Part shown: one piece after another, positions 1 to 9,719 of the stretch | Numbering within the stretch: the first letter of the stretch is position 1 | Layout: each line of letters begins with the position of its first letter | Source: Aestuariivirga sp. | GTDB taxonomy: Bacteria > Pseudomonadota > Alphaproteobacteria > Rhizobiales > Aestuariivirgaceae | DNA: 50,920 nucleotides | Direction: 5' to 3' | NCBI GenBank assembly: GCA_030680855.1 | Contig: JAUXUN010000010.1 | Span: 1-50,920 of the forward strand | The notes under the pieces: generated by a model | What the model saw: only the letters and a program-made list of their open reading frames with translations | The model's database searches: none | What the model was told of the DNA's origin: nothing | Made by a program: the position numbers and the translations under genes

Positions 1-1032
1 TTGATCAGTCCAATCACACAGTTCCAATTCATGCTCCGGCGAGCGGGCATAGCGCCGGGCAAAATCCCAGCAGGATGCGAGAAGCGCGTCAGCCTGCATC
101 TTGCGGCGCGGCAGTTTTGAATAGAGAAGGCCTTCGCGCACACCATAGACCGATGACACGACATCCTTGGCTTTTCCCTTGGAGAGAAGGCGGTCAAGGA
201 CCAGGGCGCCATAGGGCAGCGTGTCGGAACGGCTTTTTGAAACCTCGCGGACATTTCGCAGTGAAGAAGTCGAGAGTCCGGAGACAAGATCGGCCACGGC
301 GGAAGCCTGCTGGCGCGTCATCGCGTAGTGGTGCAGCACATGGAGCGGATATTTGTTCTGCGCCATGTGAAGCCGTGCCAGGTTTCGCCAGGTGCCGCCC
401 ACGGCATAAAACGAGCGGCCTTTCAGGTTTCCAAGAAGCATTGCCTTCTCAAGGTATTCATCGACGATTTCCTTGGCCCGCTTGATGGAGCCGCCAGACA
501 TGTCGATCAAGCGCAAAGGACCGATGGGAAGGGTAATGCCGTCGCGCAGCTTGCCATCCTGCACGTCGATCAGTTCGAGGGAACCGCCACCGAGGTCGCC
601 TACCACCCCGTCAGCCTCAGGGATACCGGCGATCACACCCAGGGCTGCGTAACGCGCCTCCTCCTTGCCGGAGAGCACGTTGATGCCAACACCGATGGCC
701 TCTTCGGCACTTTCAATAAAGCTTTGGCCATTTGAGGCTTCGCGCGCGGCGGCAGTTGCCACGGCAAAAACCTGTTTCACGCCGATTTGTCTGGCGAGGG
801 TGCGAAAGCGGCGCAAGGCCGCAAGGGCACGGGCAATGCCGCTGTCGGCCAGTTTTCCGGTGATGGCAACGCCTTTGCCAAGGCCGCAGAGGATTTTTTC
901 ATTGAAAACCGGGGTGGGCGAGCGGCGGAGGCCATCATAGACGACAAGGCGAACCGAATTTGAGCCGATGTCCACCACGGCCACCGGGCGATAGGTCGGC
1001 GGTTCTGTCCTGAAGCCCTTGTGCCAACTCAC
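1..1032 (-). CDS. ppx: Exopolyphosphatase, Ppx/GppA family (3' end outside window)
   Basis: Releases terminal phosphate from inorganic polyphosphate (or acts on pppGpp) in the cytoplasm. The 344 codons visible carry the family's phosphate-binding motifs: [11 protein letters not shown] at residues 21-31, the [10 protein letters not shown] segment at 121-130 and [10 protein letters not shown] from residue 145, all of the ASKHA sugar-kinase/actin fold. The gene runs off the left edge; alphaproteobacterial homologues are usually around 500 residues, so a C-terminal part is missing here. The start is a GTG whose last bases overlap the ppk stop (GTGA), so translation is probably coupled. Adjacent ppk makes the polymer that this enzyme degrades. 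The family call is firm; exopolyphosphatase versus pppGpp phosphatase rests on the ppk neighbour. Confidence 0.93.
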   Translation of the reverse strand, partial: MSWHKGFRTEPPTYRPVAVVDIGSNSVRLVVYDGLRRSPTPVFNEKILCGLGKGVAITGKLADSGIARALAALRRFRTLARQIGVKQVFAVATAAAREASNGQSFIESAEEAIGVGINVLSGKEEARYAALGVIAGIPEADGVVGDLGGGSLELIDVQDGKLRDGITLPIGPLRLIDMSGGSIKRAKEIVDEYLEKAMLLGNLKGRSFYAVGGTWRNLARLHMAQNKYPLHVLHHYAMTRQQASAVADLVSGLSTSSLRNVREVSKSRSDTLPYGALVLDRLLSKGKAKDVVSSVYGVREGLLYSKLPRRKMQADALLASCWDFARRYARSPEHELELCDWTDQ

Positions 1033-3197
1033 TTCCGAATCCTGGACTTTCTCTTGGAGGCAAAACTATCGCCCGCCACACTAGCTTTAAGCGAGCGGCC
1101 GCGTCCAGAGAGAGAGGGATTGTTCATGAAATAGTCGTGGGCATTGAACGGCGCTTCATTTGGCCCCGGCACCACACGCTGGGCCGAGCCATCAGCCAGC
1201 AGGTTCCAGCTTTGCTGGTTGTCCTTGAAATTCACCACCATGATCTGGTCCAAGATTTGCTCGTGCACGGTGGGGTTTTCGATGGGGATCAGGGTTTCCA
1301 CGCGGCGGTGCAGGTTGCGCGGCATCAGGTCGGCGGAGCCGATGTAAACCAGAGCCTTGACGTGGGGCAGACCGTGCCCTGCGCCGAAGCAAATGATGCG
1401 GGAGTGTTCGAGGAATCGCCCAACAATGCTTTTCACGCGGATATTTTCGGACAGGCCCGGTACGCCGGGGCGCAGGCAGCAAATGCCGCGCACCACAAAA
1501 TCAACCTGCACCCCGGCCTGGCTTGCCTTGTAGAGAGCGTCGATTATGCCGGGGTCAACCAGCGAATTGAACTTGCCCCAGATGTGGGCGGGCCGGCCCG
1601 CCTTGGCGTGGGTGATTTCATCGTCAATATGCTTCAAGAGACGCGGTTTCAAATTGATCGGCGAGAGTGAAAGCTTTTCCAGGTCTTCCGGCTGGGCATA
1701 ACCGGAGATGAAATTGAACAGCCGCGCCGCATCACGGCACAGGGCCGGATCGCTGGTGAAGAAGGAGAGGTCCGTGTAGATTTTGGCGGTTATCGGATGA
1801 TAGTTGCCGGTGCCATAGTGAACGTAACTGCGCATATTTGTGCCTTCGCGGCGCACCACCATGGATACCTTGGCATGGGTTTTAAGCTCAATGAAGCCAA
1901 ACACCACCTGCACACCGGCGCGCTCCAGATCGCGGGCCCACTGGATGTTGGCTTCCTCATCAAAGCGGGCCTTGAGCTCCACCAGGGCCATCACGGACTT
2001 GCCCGCTTCGGCCGCCTTGGCGAGGGCTGCTACGATGGGGGAATTGTTCGAGGTGCGGTAGAGCGTCTGCTTGATGGCCACGACATTGGGATCGCTTGCG
2101 GCTTGCAGCACAAACTGCACGACAACGTCAAATGACTCGTAGGGGTGGTGGACGACAAAGTCCTTCTGGCGGATGGCGGCAAAGCAATCGCCGCCATGGT
2201 CACGGACGCGTTCAGGAAAGCGCGCCAGATAAGGGGTGAATTTCAGGTCGGGCCGCTCATCAAGGATAAGCTGCTTGGTGTCGGCATAGCCAACAAGGCC
2301 TTCGCAGGTGACCGTCACATCCTCGGTCACATCCAATTGGTCGGCGATGAAGCCGCGAATGCCCGGCGGGCAATCGACGTCGACTTCCATGCGGATCACC
2401 GAACCGCGGCGGCGGCGCTTCAGGGCGCTCTCGAACACACGCACGAGGTCTTCGGCCTCTTCCTCAATTTCAATATCACTGTCCCTGATGATGCGGAACA
2501 GGCCCTGGCCCAAAACATCATAGCCGGGGAAAAGTTTCGGCAGGAAAACCCGCAGCATGTGTTCCAGCGAGATGAAGCGCGGGCTGGTTCCCGGCAGGCG
2601 GATGAAACGCTCCAGCTGCGGCGGGATGGGAAGCAGGGCGTTCATGATGCCGCCATCGCGCCTGCGCTTCAGTTCCAGCGCGATGATAAAGCCACGGTTG
2701 AGAATGAAGGGAAAGGGGTGGGCGGGATCGATGGCAATGGGGGTGACGATAGGAAGGATATGCTCGAGGAAGCGGTTGTCGAGCCACTTGTGTTCGTCGG
2801 CGGTGAGATGTTCCTCGCTGGCGATGGTGATGCCGTTTTCGGTCAATTCGCTTTTCAACTGGAGCCAGCGCCGGTCCTGTTCGGCCATCAGCTCCTGGGC
2901 GAATTTGCGGATTTTCTCAAGCTGCTCTTCCGGGTTCAGGCCATCGGGGCTGATCTCCACCATCTGCTCGCGCACCTGGCCCACTAGCCCTGCGACTCTT
3001 ACCATGAAGAATTCATCGAGGTTGTTTCCGGAAATGGAGAGAAAGCGCAGGCGTTCGAGCAAAGGATGGTTGCGGTTGCGGGCCTCTTCGAGAACCCGCA
3101 TGTTGAAGCCCAGCCAGGACAGCTCGCGATTGAAAAACCGCTGGGGACTATCCAGCCCAATCGTCCCGGCGGGTTCAAGCGGCAGCATCTCGTTCAT
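1029..3197 (-). CDS. ppk: Polyphosphate kinase 1
   Basis: Makes long-chain polyphosphate from ATP (RNA degradosome-type PPK1), 722 residues, close to the usual 690-740. The N-terminal part carries the [16 protein letters not shown] segment. The catalytic half contains [15 protein letters not shown] and [10 protein letters not shown]; the first His corresponds to the phosphorylated His of E. coli PPK and the second to its partner. The C-terminal tail is basic (SKRKSRIRK). A TTG six bases upstream is in frame, but GAGG sits too close to it, while ATG at 3197 has the same GAGG at about 7 nt, so ATG is chosen. It is followed at once by ppx (4-nt overlap) and preceded by hdaA across an 84-nt gap. 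Confidence 0.96.
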   Translation of the reverse strand: MNEMLPLEPAGTIGLDSPQRFFNRELSWLGFNMRVLEEARNRNHPLLERLRFLSISGNNLDEFFMVRVAGLVGQVREQMVEISPDGLNPEEQLEKIRKFAQELMAEQDRRWLQLKSELTENGITIASEEHLTADEHKWLDNRFLEHILPIVTPIAIDPAHPFPFILNRGFIIALELKRRRDGGIMNALLPIPPQLERFIRLPGTSPRFISLEHMLRVFLPKLFPGYDVLGQGLFRIIRDSDIEIEEEAEDLVRVFESALKRRRRGSVIRMEVDVDCPPGIRGFIADQLDVTEDVTVTCEGLVGYADTKQLILDERPDLKFTPYLARFPERVRDHGGDCFAAIRQKDFVVHHPYESFDVVVQFVLQAASDPNVVAIKQTLYRTSNNSPIVAALAKAAEAGKSVMALVELKARFDEEANIQWARDLERAGVQVVFGFIELKTHAKVSMVVRREGTNMRSYVHYGTGNYHPITAKIYTDLSFFTSDPALCRDAARLFNFISGYAQPEDLEKLSLSPINLKPRLLKHIDDEITHAKAGRPAHIWGKFNSLVDPGIIDALYKASQAGVQVDFVVRGICCLRPGVPGLSENIRVKSIVGRFLEHSRIICFGAGHGLPHVKALVYIGSADLMPRNLHRRVETLIPIENPTVHEQILDQIMVVNFKDNQQSWNLLADGSAQRVVPGPNEAPFNAHDYFMNNPSLSGRGRSLKASVAGDSFASKRKSRIRK

Positions 3198-3281
3198 CGG
3201 CAATCCTCAAAAATTCAACGGATAATAGGCCCATATGACAGTTTGGTGAAAGCGGGGAATGCGCAGGGGGTAAACGAAGCG

Positions 3282-3980
3282 CTAGTCCTCATCGCCAAAA
3301 AGCCCGGGATCGGAAAAATCTTCCATCACCTTGGCCACGAAGGGGCGGGTGACCTCGGCCCGCTCTTCCAGGGCCCGGCGGTCAACTTCCGCCACCAGCA
3401 GGCGCGCCGCGCCAAGGGAACGCGGCATGCGGGCCAGCATGAAGCTGATGGTTGCTTCCGCCGCCGCGATCTGGCGGTCGAAAAACAGCTTTACCAACAC
3501 GCCACGCAGCAGGGCATCGTCGGGCGGCAGGATTTCCAGAACCGGGATGGCCTTCAGCCGTGACAGCAAATCGGGCAAGGCAATTTTCCAGTGCTCCGGC
3601 CGGGTCTCGGCAGTCAGCAAAACACTGCTGTCCTGCTGCCTTGCCAAATTCAGGAGGTGGAAAAGGCCGCGCTCATTGAGCGGCGGGGCCGCATCTTCAA
3701 TGGCAGCAGCACCGGACAGCAGCAGCTCAGGAGTGGTTTCAACTCTCACGTCGGCCGCCTGAACCCGGGCTGCCTTTGAGCGCTGGCGCCAGACTTCCAC
3801 AAGGTGGGACTTGCCGCTTCCCGGCGGACCCACAATCATGGCCGCGTGGGCGGGCCAATCGGGCCAATGGTCAATCAGCGCAACGGCTGCGGTATTAGAT
3901 GCAGTCACAAGGAAATCATCACGGCCCAGGGCTTGCCGGTGAGGCAGTTCCAAAACAAGCTGTCGGCCGGTGCCCGTCAT
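3282..3980 (-). CDS. hdaA: HdaA-type regulatory inactivator of DnaA
   Basis: A short (232-residue) AAA+ protein related to DnaA domain III. By family knowledge it works with the loaded beta sliding clamp to stimulate ATP hydrolysis by DnaA and so prevent re-initiation. Residues 7-13 (QLVLELP) look like the N-terminal clamp-binding motif of Hda proteins. GPPGSGKSH at 51-59 is a Walker A motif. There is no DnaA-type DNA-binding domain IV, which separates it from DnaA. The start ATG overlaps the stop of the upstream permease gene (ATGA). Its place between ppk and the AI-2E transporter is the common alphaproteobacterial arrangement. Confidence 0.9.
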   Translation of the reverse strand: MTGTGRQLVLELPHRQALGRDDFLVTASNTAAVALIDHWPDWPAHAAMIVGPPGSGKSHLVEVWRQRSKAARVQAADVRVETTPELLLSGAAAIEDAAPPLNERGLFHLLNLARQQDSSVLLTAETRPEHWKIALPDLLSRLKAIPVLEILPPDDALLRGVLVKLFFDRQIAAAEATISFMLARMPRSLGAARLLVAEVDRRALEERAEVTRPFVAKVMEDFSDPGLFGDED

Positions 3981-5086
3981 TTCGCGCGGTTACGCACCGG
4001 GGGTTTTGCGGGCGTTGGCATTTCGCGGGGAACGCCGCGATAGAGCTTGCTTGCGAGATACTGGTTGAGGGCAAACCGTACGAGTACGCCTGCCGCGGCT
4101 GCCAAGGGAACGGCCAGCAAGAGCCCGACAAAGCCAAAGACGTAGCCGAAGGCAAACAGCGCAAACATCAGCCAGACGGGATGCAGGCCAATGCTGCTGC
4201 CCACCAGCTTGGGCGAGAGGAAATTTCCCTCGATGAACTGGCCCGCTGCGAAGATGGCGATGATGATCGCGATGTTGGCAAAATCCGGCCAGAACTGGAC
4301 CAGTGCCACGCCAATTGCCACCACACCGCCGACCAATGCACCCACATAGGGGATGAAACTCAAGAGGCCCGCGCCAAGACCGATAACCAGGCCGAATTTC
4401 AATCCGGCAAGGCTCAGCGCCAACGCGTAGAACAGGCCGAGCAGAAGGCATACGGTTCCCTGGCCACGGATGAATCCGGCCATCGCCGCGTCAATATCCG
4501 TGAAAATGTTTCTGATCTCGCCCGCATGGTCGCGGGGCAGCCAGCTATCGACCTTGGCAACAAGGCGATCCCAATCCGCCAGAAGATAGAAGGCCACGAT
4601 CGGCGTGACGACCATGAGCGAGAGGATATTGACCAGGGCCATGCCGCCGGACCAGACAGAAGCCAGAAGTGTTGCGGTCCAGCCCGCAGCCCTGCCTGCG
4701 ATATCAGAGATGGAGCCCTGAATATCGGTTCCGGACTTTGCTATGGCATCCTTCACCCATTGTGGGGCCACTTCATTGAAGCGGGCCAGCAGGGATTGCA
4801 TCAGGGATGGCAGGTCGCCGGCAAACTTCACGATCTGATCGCCAAGGATGGGAACGATGAGCAGCACGATCAAAACCAGCAAAAAGATGCTGAGCAGAAG
4901 GATCACGGCAGTTGCCGCCACGCGCGGAAGGCCCAACCGCTCAAGCGCGTCGGCCACGGGATCGAGAAAATAGGCCAACACGAGGCCTGCTATAAAGGGC
5001 AGCAAAATCGGGCTGAGCAGCCATAGCACCAGAATGAGCGCCAGGAATGCAACGGCCCAGAAGGTGATTTGCTTTTGCAGTGTCAT
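3977..5086 (-). CDS. AI-2E family transporter (PerM-like membrane protein)
   Basis: Predicted inner-membrane permease of 369 residues with about eight hydrophobic segments. The first is a very hydrophobic pair near residues 8-45 (ending in AYFLDPVADALERL), and a cluster lies at 205-330. The FIPYVGALVGG segment in the second half is typical of the AI-2E/PerM superfamily. Family members export varied substrates, so the substrate here is unknown. The gene lies 9 nt downstream of the CDP-alcohol phosphatidyltransferase gene and overlaps hdaA by 4 nt, so all are probably one transcript. The C-terminal tail (residues about 345-369) is basic and proline-rich. Confidence 0.88.
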   Translation of the reverse strand: MTLQKQITFWAVAFLALILVLWLLSPILLPFIAGLVLAYFLDPVADALERLGLPRVAATAVILLLSIFLLVLIVLLIVPILGDQIVKFAGDLPSLMQSLLARFNEVAPQWVKDAIAKSGTDIQGSISDIAGRAAGWTATLLASVWSGGMALVNILSLMVVTPIVAFYLLADWDRLVAKVDSWLPRDHAGEIRNIFTDIDAAMAGFIRGQGTVCLLLGLFYALALSLAGLKFGLVIGLGAGLLSFIPYVGALVGGVVAIGVALVQFWPDFANIAIIIAIFAAGQFIEGNFLSPKLVGSSIGLHPVWLMFALFAFGYVFGFVGLLLAVPLAAAAGVLVRFALNQYLASKLYRGVPREMPTPAKPPVRNRAK

Positions 5087-5095
5087 GGAGAAGCC

Positions 5096-5644
5096 TTACT
5101 CCTGCTTGCCATTGGCCATGTGCAACAGCCAGTCGCGCATGTATAATGCGCCCGAGCCGAAGGTCAAAATCGCCACAAAGGCATAGCCGGTAAACAGCAA
5201 CTCCTCCATGCTGACCTCCAACCCCAGGAGCCCCAGGACCACGCCAGCCAGAATGATCTGCCCCACGGTGTTCACTTTGCTGGCCATGGACGGGGCCACC
5301 ACCATGGGCTTGCCCACCACCCACGCCAAAATAACCGCGCCCACGATCAGGACATCGCGCGTCACCACGAGAATGACCAGCCAAGCCGGCAGGAATTTCA
5401 GAAAACCCAGGGACACGTAAATGGACACGAGCAAGGCCTTGTCGGCAATGGGATCGAGATATGCGCCCAGCTCCGAGCGCTGGTTAAACCTCCTGGCAAT
5501 GTAGCCATCGACGCCATCGCTGATGCCCGCCGCCACAAAGGCCGCGAAGGCCCAGGAAAATTCCCCGGAGATGATTAGCCATACGGTGATGGGGACCAGC
5601 AGGATGCGGCCGATGGTAATGAAATTTGGCAGGTTGATGGGCAT
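5096..5644 (-). CDS. CDP-alcohol phosphatidyltransferase family protein (PgsA/cardiolipin-synthase-like)
   Basis: Membrane enzyme that transfers a phosphatidyl group from CDP-diacylglycerol to an alcohol. The family signature is perfect: DG-x2-AR-x8-G-x3-D-x3-D can be read in DGVDGYIARRFNQ followed by SELGAYLDPIAD. The N-terminus (MPINLPNFITIGRILL) matches the start of PgsA-type proteins, and four to six hydrophobic segments follow. Length is 182 residues. The ATG at 5644 is preferred over an upstream TTG because it shares its A with the TAA stop of the DUF2066 gene (TAATG), a coupled start. Glycerol-3-phosphate or phosphatidylglycerol could be the acceptor; sequence alone does not decide. 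Confidence 0.88.
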   Translation of the reverse strand: MPINLPNFITIGRILLVPITVWLIISGEFSWAFAAFVAAGISDGVDGYIARRFNQRSELGAYLDPIADKALLVSIYVSLGFLKFLPAWLVILVVTRDVLIVGAVILAWVVGKPMVVAPSMASKVNTVGQIILAGVVLGLLGLEVSMEELLFTGYAFVAILTFGSGALYMRDWLLHMANGKQE

Positions 5645-6741
5645 TACAATTGGGACTGAATGACCCAATTCCCCCCGATTTGCGACATCTGTAATCCGGT
5701 TCCCTGCATTGACGTCTGCACCACCTGCAGCTCGCCAACATACATCAATCTGATCACCGCGCCATCGGCAGCAAGGGTTGACACGTCAACGCCGATGATG
5801 CCGGGCGAGGAGAGGATGCGCGAGCGAACGGCATTCCATTCGGAAGGGCTGGTAAATGGCACGGTCACGGGGATTGAATGAGAGGCGCTGGCATCGGCGC
5901 TCACTTGCTGGGCCCTGGTCTTGTCCGACCTGTACTTGTCGATCATCACAGCATGGAAACGGGCGGCAGCAAGTGCAGCGGAGGCCTCTAGGGTTGGCGG
6001 ATCGGCGGTATAGATCTTATCGAAGGTGATTTTGCCGAGCTCGGATTCGGCATTCATCATGGCGCGCACACCGTTGCCTTCGGCCGGTTCGGCAATGGCC
6101 ACCAGTATGGTACGGGTGCCATAGCGGCGGCGGAGCGCCTCAAGCTTTATCGGATCGAGATTGAGCACGTCCTGGGCCGTGATGGCGGCGGTATCCTCAA
6201 GATCGCCGATGGGTATGATGAGGGGAACAAGCGACTGTTCGGCGCGGAGATTGAGCCAGGCAGTGCGCCACAGGTTGTCCTCCCAAAGTTCGGTGCCTTC
6301 CGCCGCCTTCCAGATGGGAAGCACCAGCATTGGGGTAGCCTGTTCGGAGACAACAGTTACGCCATAGCTTTCAAAAAGCCTCTGGACCTTTGCCGGGATG
6401 AACCTGACGGTGAATTTGCCGATGTAGTGGCCGGGTCCGGTGCCCTCTTCTTCGATGGAAAGCGACTTGAGCAGGGGCAGCACGTCCTTGGGTTCCAGCT
6501 TGGCGATTTCGGCTGCAAAGGTTTCGTTGCCCAGGCGTTTGGCCAGCATGACAATGGCCTTCATCTGGACTTCGAACAGGGCCTTGTTCTTGGCGGTGGC
6601 GACGTCCTTGTCGGTGACATCGACGGCCACGCCCTGGACGGCAAAGACATTGGTTTCCACGGGCCCTGCCGCATGGGCGGAGAATGCGCCAAGCATGATC
6701 ATCGTGGCCATGAATACCAGCCACAGTCGTTGATAGATCAT
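5644..6741 (-). CDS. Exported DUF2066-domain protein
   Basis: 365 residues with a clear signal peptide (hydrophobic stretch from about 6 to 20, AHA-A cleavage near residue 25). The mature part resembles the DUF2066 family, whose function is unknown. The features are a beta-rich N-terminal region (NVFAVQGVAVDVTDKD), an alpha/beta body and a C-terminal region ending in an IGGNWVIQSQL strand. It is first of the minus-strand group, divergent from purM, and translationally coupled to the CDP-alcohol transferase gene. Co-transcription suggests a periplasmic or envelope role, but no biochemical role can be read from the sequence. Confidence 0.85.
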   Translation of the reverse strand: MIYQRLWLVFMATMIMLGAFSAHAAGPVETNVFAVQGVAVDVTDKDVATAKNKALFEVQMKAIVMLAKRLGNETFAAEIAKLEPKDVLPLLKSLSIEEEGTGPGHYIGKFTVRFIPAKVQRLFESYGVTVVSEQATPMLVLPIWKAAEGTELWEDNLWRTAWLNLRAEQSLVPLIIPIGDLEDTAAITAQDVLNLDPIKLEALRRRYGTRTILVAIAEPAEGNGVRAMMNAESELGKITFDKIYTADPPTLEASAALAAARFHAVMIDKYRSDKTRAQQVSADASASHSIPVTVPFTSPSEWNAVRSRILSSPGIIGVDVSTLAADGAVIRLMYVGELQVVQTSMQGTGLQMSQIGGNWVIQSQL

Positions 6742-6850
6742 GCCGTCAACCGCTCCATTTCCGCTGGTGATTAGCCACCATCACGCTTTATTCGCACGCC
6801 ACTTCAGGCTAAGAGGCCCTTTAGCATGAATATTAGGGCAAACTAGCGGC

Positions 6851-7936
6851 ATGAGCGACGGCAAACAAGCACAACAAAACGGCGTCACCTATGCTGACGC
6901 GGGCGTGGATATAAATGCCGGAAACGCGCTGGTTGAAGTGATCAAGCCTTTGGCCAAGGCAACGCGGCGCAACGGCGCTGATTCGGCGCTGGGCGGCTTT
7001 GGCGGGCTTTTTGATCTCAAGGCCTGCGGCTACAAGGACCCGGTTCTGGTGGCCGCCAATGACGGGGTCGGCACCAAATTGCGGGTGGCCATTGAAACAG
7101 GCCTGAACCACGGGGTTGGCATTGATCTTGTGGCCATGTCGGTGAACGACCTCATCGTGCAAGGGGCCGAGCCGCTGTTCTTTCTCGATTACTTTGCCAC
7201 GGGTAAGCTTGATGTGGCGCAGGCCAGGGAGGTGATCGCCGGGATTGCCGAGGGCTGCAAGCAGGCGGGATGCGCTCTTGTCGGCGGGGAAACCGCCGAG
7301 ATGCCCGGCATGTATCACGGCAAGGATTATGACCTCGCGGGATTCGCCGTAGGCGCCGTTGAGCGCAAGAGAATTCTGCCGGCGAAGGATGTGGGGCCAG
7401 GCGATGTCATTCTTGGATTGGCTTCATCGGGCACTCATTCCAATGGCTATTCACTGATCCGCAAGATCGTTGAATTGAGCGGGCTTGGCTATGAAGCCCC
7501 TGCCCCCTTTGCCACGGGCAAGACCCTGGGCGAGGCGCTGCTGGTGCCGACGCGGATTTATGTGAAGCCGCTGCTGAAGGTGTTCCGGAAAAGCAAATCC
7601 ATCAAGGCGCTGGCCCATATCACGGGGGGCGGCTTTCTCGAAAACATTCCCCGCGTATTACCCAAGGGCTGTGTGGCCGAAGTCAATCTTGACGTGGTGC
7701 CGTTCCTGCCGGTGTTCAAATGGCTGCAGGAAATTGGCGGTACGCCTGAACGCGAAATGCTGCGGACCTTCAACTGCGGCATCGGCATGATCGTGGTGGT
7801 GAAGGCGAAGGATGCAAAAGCGATTGCAACGGCGCTCAAAAAATCCGGTGAGACGGTCGTCACCCTCGGCCATTTGCGCAAACGCCGGGGTAAAGAGGCA
7901 CAGGTGGCGACGTCGGGAAGCCTGAAAGTCAAATGA
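6851..7936 (+). CDS. purM: Phosphoribosylformylglycinamidine cyclo-ligase
   Basis: Fifth step of purine synthesis: FGAM plus ATP gives aminoimidazole ribotide. 361 residues, normal length. Typical PurM features are [12 protein letters not shown] near the N-terminus, the ATP-binding [13 protein letters not shown] segment (about 72-84), [17 protein letters not shown], and [11 protein letters not shown] around residue 150. The C-terminal AIRS_C domain includes [13 protein letters not shown]. The last bases overlap the first codon of purN (ATGA), so the two are coupled. The 109-nt gap to the divergent DUF2066 gene must hold its promoter; I see no purine riboswitch or clear operator there. Confidence 0.96.
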   Translation: MSDGKQAQQNGVTYADAGVDINAGNALVEVIKPLAKATRRNGADSALGGFGGLFDLKACGYKDPVLVAANDGVGTKLRVAIETGLNHGVGIDLVAMSVNDLIVQGAEPLFFLDYFATGKLDVAQAREVIAGIAEGCKQAGCALVGGETAEMPGMYHGKDYDLAGFAVGAVERKRILPAKDVGPGDVILGLASSGTHSNGYSLIRKIVELSGLGYEAPAPFATGKTLGEALLVPTRIYVKPLLKVFRKSKSIKALAHITGGGFLENIPRVLPKGCVAEVNLDVVPFLPVFKWLQEIGGTPEREMLRTFNCGIGMIVVVKAKDAKAIATALKKSGETVVTLGHLRKRRGKEAQVATSGSLKVK

Positions 7937-8511
7937 AGCGAAAGCGCGTTGGCATTCTCATCTCGGGCCGCGGTTCCAACATGGCGGCCCTTGTAGAGGC
8001 GGCGCGGGATCCGACGTACTCCGCTGAGATCGTGTGCGTGGTTTCCAACAGGCAGGATGCTGCCGGGCTGAAATTCGCGCAGAGCCAAAACATTTCAACG
8101 CATGTCATTGACCATAAAGATTACGCAACACGCGAAAAATTTGACGCCGCGCTTAACGACTATCTGCAATCGCAGAAACTTGACATGATCGCCTGCGCCG
8201 GTTTCATGCGCATCATGACCTCGGTGCTGCTGGAACCCTGGGCCGGGAAAATGATCAATATTCATCCCTCCCTGCTGCCACTCTACAAGGGAACCCATAC
8301 GCATGAGCGGGCGCTGGCTGATGGCGTGAAGGTTCATGGCTGCTCGGTTCACTATGTGACTGAAGAACTGGATGGCGGCCCCGTCATTGCGCGGGCGGAA
8401 GTTCCGGTGCTGCCGGGCGATACGCCGGAGACCTTATCGGCGCGGGTTCTGGTGGAAGAGCACAAGCTCTATCCCAAGGCGCTGGCGATGGCGGCAAGCC
8501 GGATTACATAA
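7933..8511 (+). CDS. purN: Phosphoribosylglycinamide formyltransferase
   Basis: Transfers a formyl group from 10-formyl-tetrahydrofolate to GAR in purine synthesis. 192 residues. GRGSNM (12-17) binds the substrate phosphate. INIHPSLLP supplies the catalytic Asn109 and His111, and EELDGGP supplies Asp147, the complete catalytic triad of the family. Translationally coupled to purM by a 4-nt overlap. Its 3' end overlaps the 3' end of the convergent WYL regulator gene by 8 nt, so no separate terminator fits between them. Confidence 0.96.
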   Translation: MKRKRVGILISGRGSNMAALVEAARDPTYSAEIVCVVSNRQDAAGLKFAQSQNISTHVIDHKDYATREKFDAALNDYLQSQKLDMIACAGFMRIMTSVLLEPWAGKMINIHPSLLPLYKGTHTHERALADGVKVHGCSVHYVTEELDGGPVIARAEVPVLPGDTPETLSARVLVEEHKLYPKALAMAASRIT

Positions 8512-9217
8512 ACACATCCAACTGCGGCTGGCCGGTTTCCCGGCGCACGTCTTCCTGCCATTTCTTCAGCAATACCTTGCGCCGCTCCGGGTATTTGTCC
8601 TTCAGCACTTCCATGGCCATCATGCGGTCGGTGCGGAAGGAGCGGAAGGCGGTGCGCAGTTCGCACCAGCCGATGATCAGGCGCTGGGCATCGAAATAGG
8701 AAATGGCAATGGGCCAAATGGTGCGGATGGTTTCATTGCCCTCTTCGCTGCGATAGGCAATCGTGGCCTTGCGACCATCGCGGATGGCGGCGCGGAACTG
8801 GGCCACGTCAATGCGGTCGGGCGCGTGGTGCATGCGCGGCGGCACGAGAAGCCCCGCATCAAACAGGAAGGGCCTGAGTTTTTCCGGCAGCACGGTGCCG
8901 ATCTTGGCCACCGTATCCAAGGCGGCACGGGCCAGATCCTTGTCGCCGCGCCTGGCCACCCAGCGGAGGCCGAGCATGACCGCTTCCAGCTCATCGGTGG
9001 TGAACATCAGGGGCGGCAGGTCGTAGCCCTCGCCCAGCACATAGCCCACGCCCGCCTCGCCGCGGATGGGGACACCCTCAATGGTCAAGGTGGCAATGTC
9101 GCGGTAAACGGTGCGGAGAGAGACTTCCAACTCACGCGCCATGACATCGCCGGTCACCGGCCGGCGGTGGCGGCGCAGGATCTGGATCAACTGCAAAAGG
9201 CGGTCGGCTCTACGCAT
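8504..9217 (-). CDS. YafY/WYL-domain transcriptional regulator
   Basis: 237 residues. An N-terminal winged helix-turn-helix (about 1-60; DRLLQLIQILRRHRRPVTG, then SLRTVYRDIATL as recognition helix) is followed by a WYL domain that by family knowledge binds an unknown ligand. The WYL part includes ATIAYRSEEGNE and the arginine-rich AFRSFRTDRM strand. A 46-bp palindrome lies directly upstream of its ATG, in the gap to the divergent DUF1801 gene, so auto-regulation and control of that gene are likely. Ligand and activator/repressor role cannot be read from sequence. Confidence 0.88.
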   Translation of the reverse strand: MRRADRLLQLIQILRRHRRPVTGDVMARELEVSLRTVYRDIATLTIEGVPIRGEAGVGYVLGEGYDLPPLMFTTDELEAVMLGLRWVARRGDKDLARAALDTVAKIGTVLPEKLRPFLFDAGLLVPPRMHHAPDRIDVAQFRAAIRDGRKATIAYRSEEGNETIRTIWPIAISYFDAQRLIIGWCELRTAFRSFRTDRMMAMEVLKDKYPERRKVLLKKWQEDVRRETGQPQLDVFM

Positions 9218-9225
9218 GGCTTTAT

Positions 9226-9271
9226 CTACTGTAACACTGCTGACAACATGCTGTCAGCAGTGTGGCAGTAG
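9226..9271. promoter_or_regulatory. Large palindrome, probable operator of the WYL regulator
   Basis: A perfect 12-bp inverted repeat (ACACTGCTGACA / TGTCAGCAGTGT) around a 6-bp centre is nested in a further perfect 6-bp pair (CTACTG / CAGTAG) separated by 2-nt mismatched bulges. It starts 9 bp before the regulator's ATG and ends 40 bp before the divergent DUF1801 ATG, the expected place for a shared operator. A hairpin role in RNA is less likely because it spans a divergent promoter region. Confidence 0.72.
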
Positions 9272-9311
9272 AGGGGCCAATGGGGAAGAAATATCAGGGG
9301 AGCGCGTGTTC

Positions 9312-9719
9312 ATGGCAAGGCTTGATTTCGGCATCTATCCCAAGCCTGTAAGGGAAAAACTGCTTGCCCTGCGCCAGATGATATTCGACGTGGCAAAGGC
9401 AACGCCGGGAGTTGGCAGGCTTGAGGAAGCCCTGCGCTGGGGGCAGCCCAGCTATATCACGCCGGAAACCGGCAGCGGCAGCACCATCCGGATCGACCAG
9501 ATCAGACATGAACCCACGAAATACGCCATGTATTTCATTTGCACCTCGGGCCTGATCGACGATTTCAAGGAGCTTTACCGGGGCAAGATGAAATTCGAGG
9601 GCAACAGGAGCATTGTCTTTGATGTGGCCGATAGGCTACCAGAAGAGGCCCTGCGCCATTGCATTTCCCTGGCGCTCACCTATCACCTGCGCAAGAAACA
9701 AAGAGCTTCCCAAGAATGA
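9312..9719 (+). CDS. DUF1801 domain-containing protein
   Basis: 135 residues matching the small DUF1801 (YdhG-like) fold: LEEALRWGQPSYITPETG, then YAMYFICTSGLIDDFKELY and a C-terminal helix (PEEALRHCISLALTYHLR). Function is unknown; such genes often sit beside WYL/YafY regulators, as here. ATG at 9312 is chosen because a GGGGAG element lies about 10 nt upstream; an in-frame GTG six bases earlier would be too close to it. The stop overlaps the start of the nucleoside hydrolase gene (ATGA), so the two form a unit divergent from the regulator. Confidence 0.85.
   Translation: MARLDFGIYPKPVREKLLALRQMIFDVAKATPGVGRLEEALRWGQPSYITPETGSGSTIRIDQIRHEPTKYAMYFICTSGLIDDFKELYRGKMKFEGNRSIVFDVADRLPEEALRHCISLALTYHLRKKQRASQE

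Noticed and set aside
3899-5026. Plus-strand 375-codon frame opposite the AI-2E transporter gene
   Set aside because: Strongly Gln/His/Gly-biased antisense translation of a membrane-protein gene; no start signals.
6742-6850. Purine riboswitch or PurR-type operator before purM
   Set aside because: No matching conserved core or convincing palindrome in the gap.
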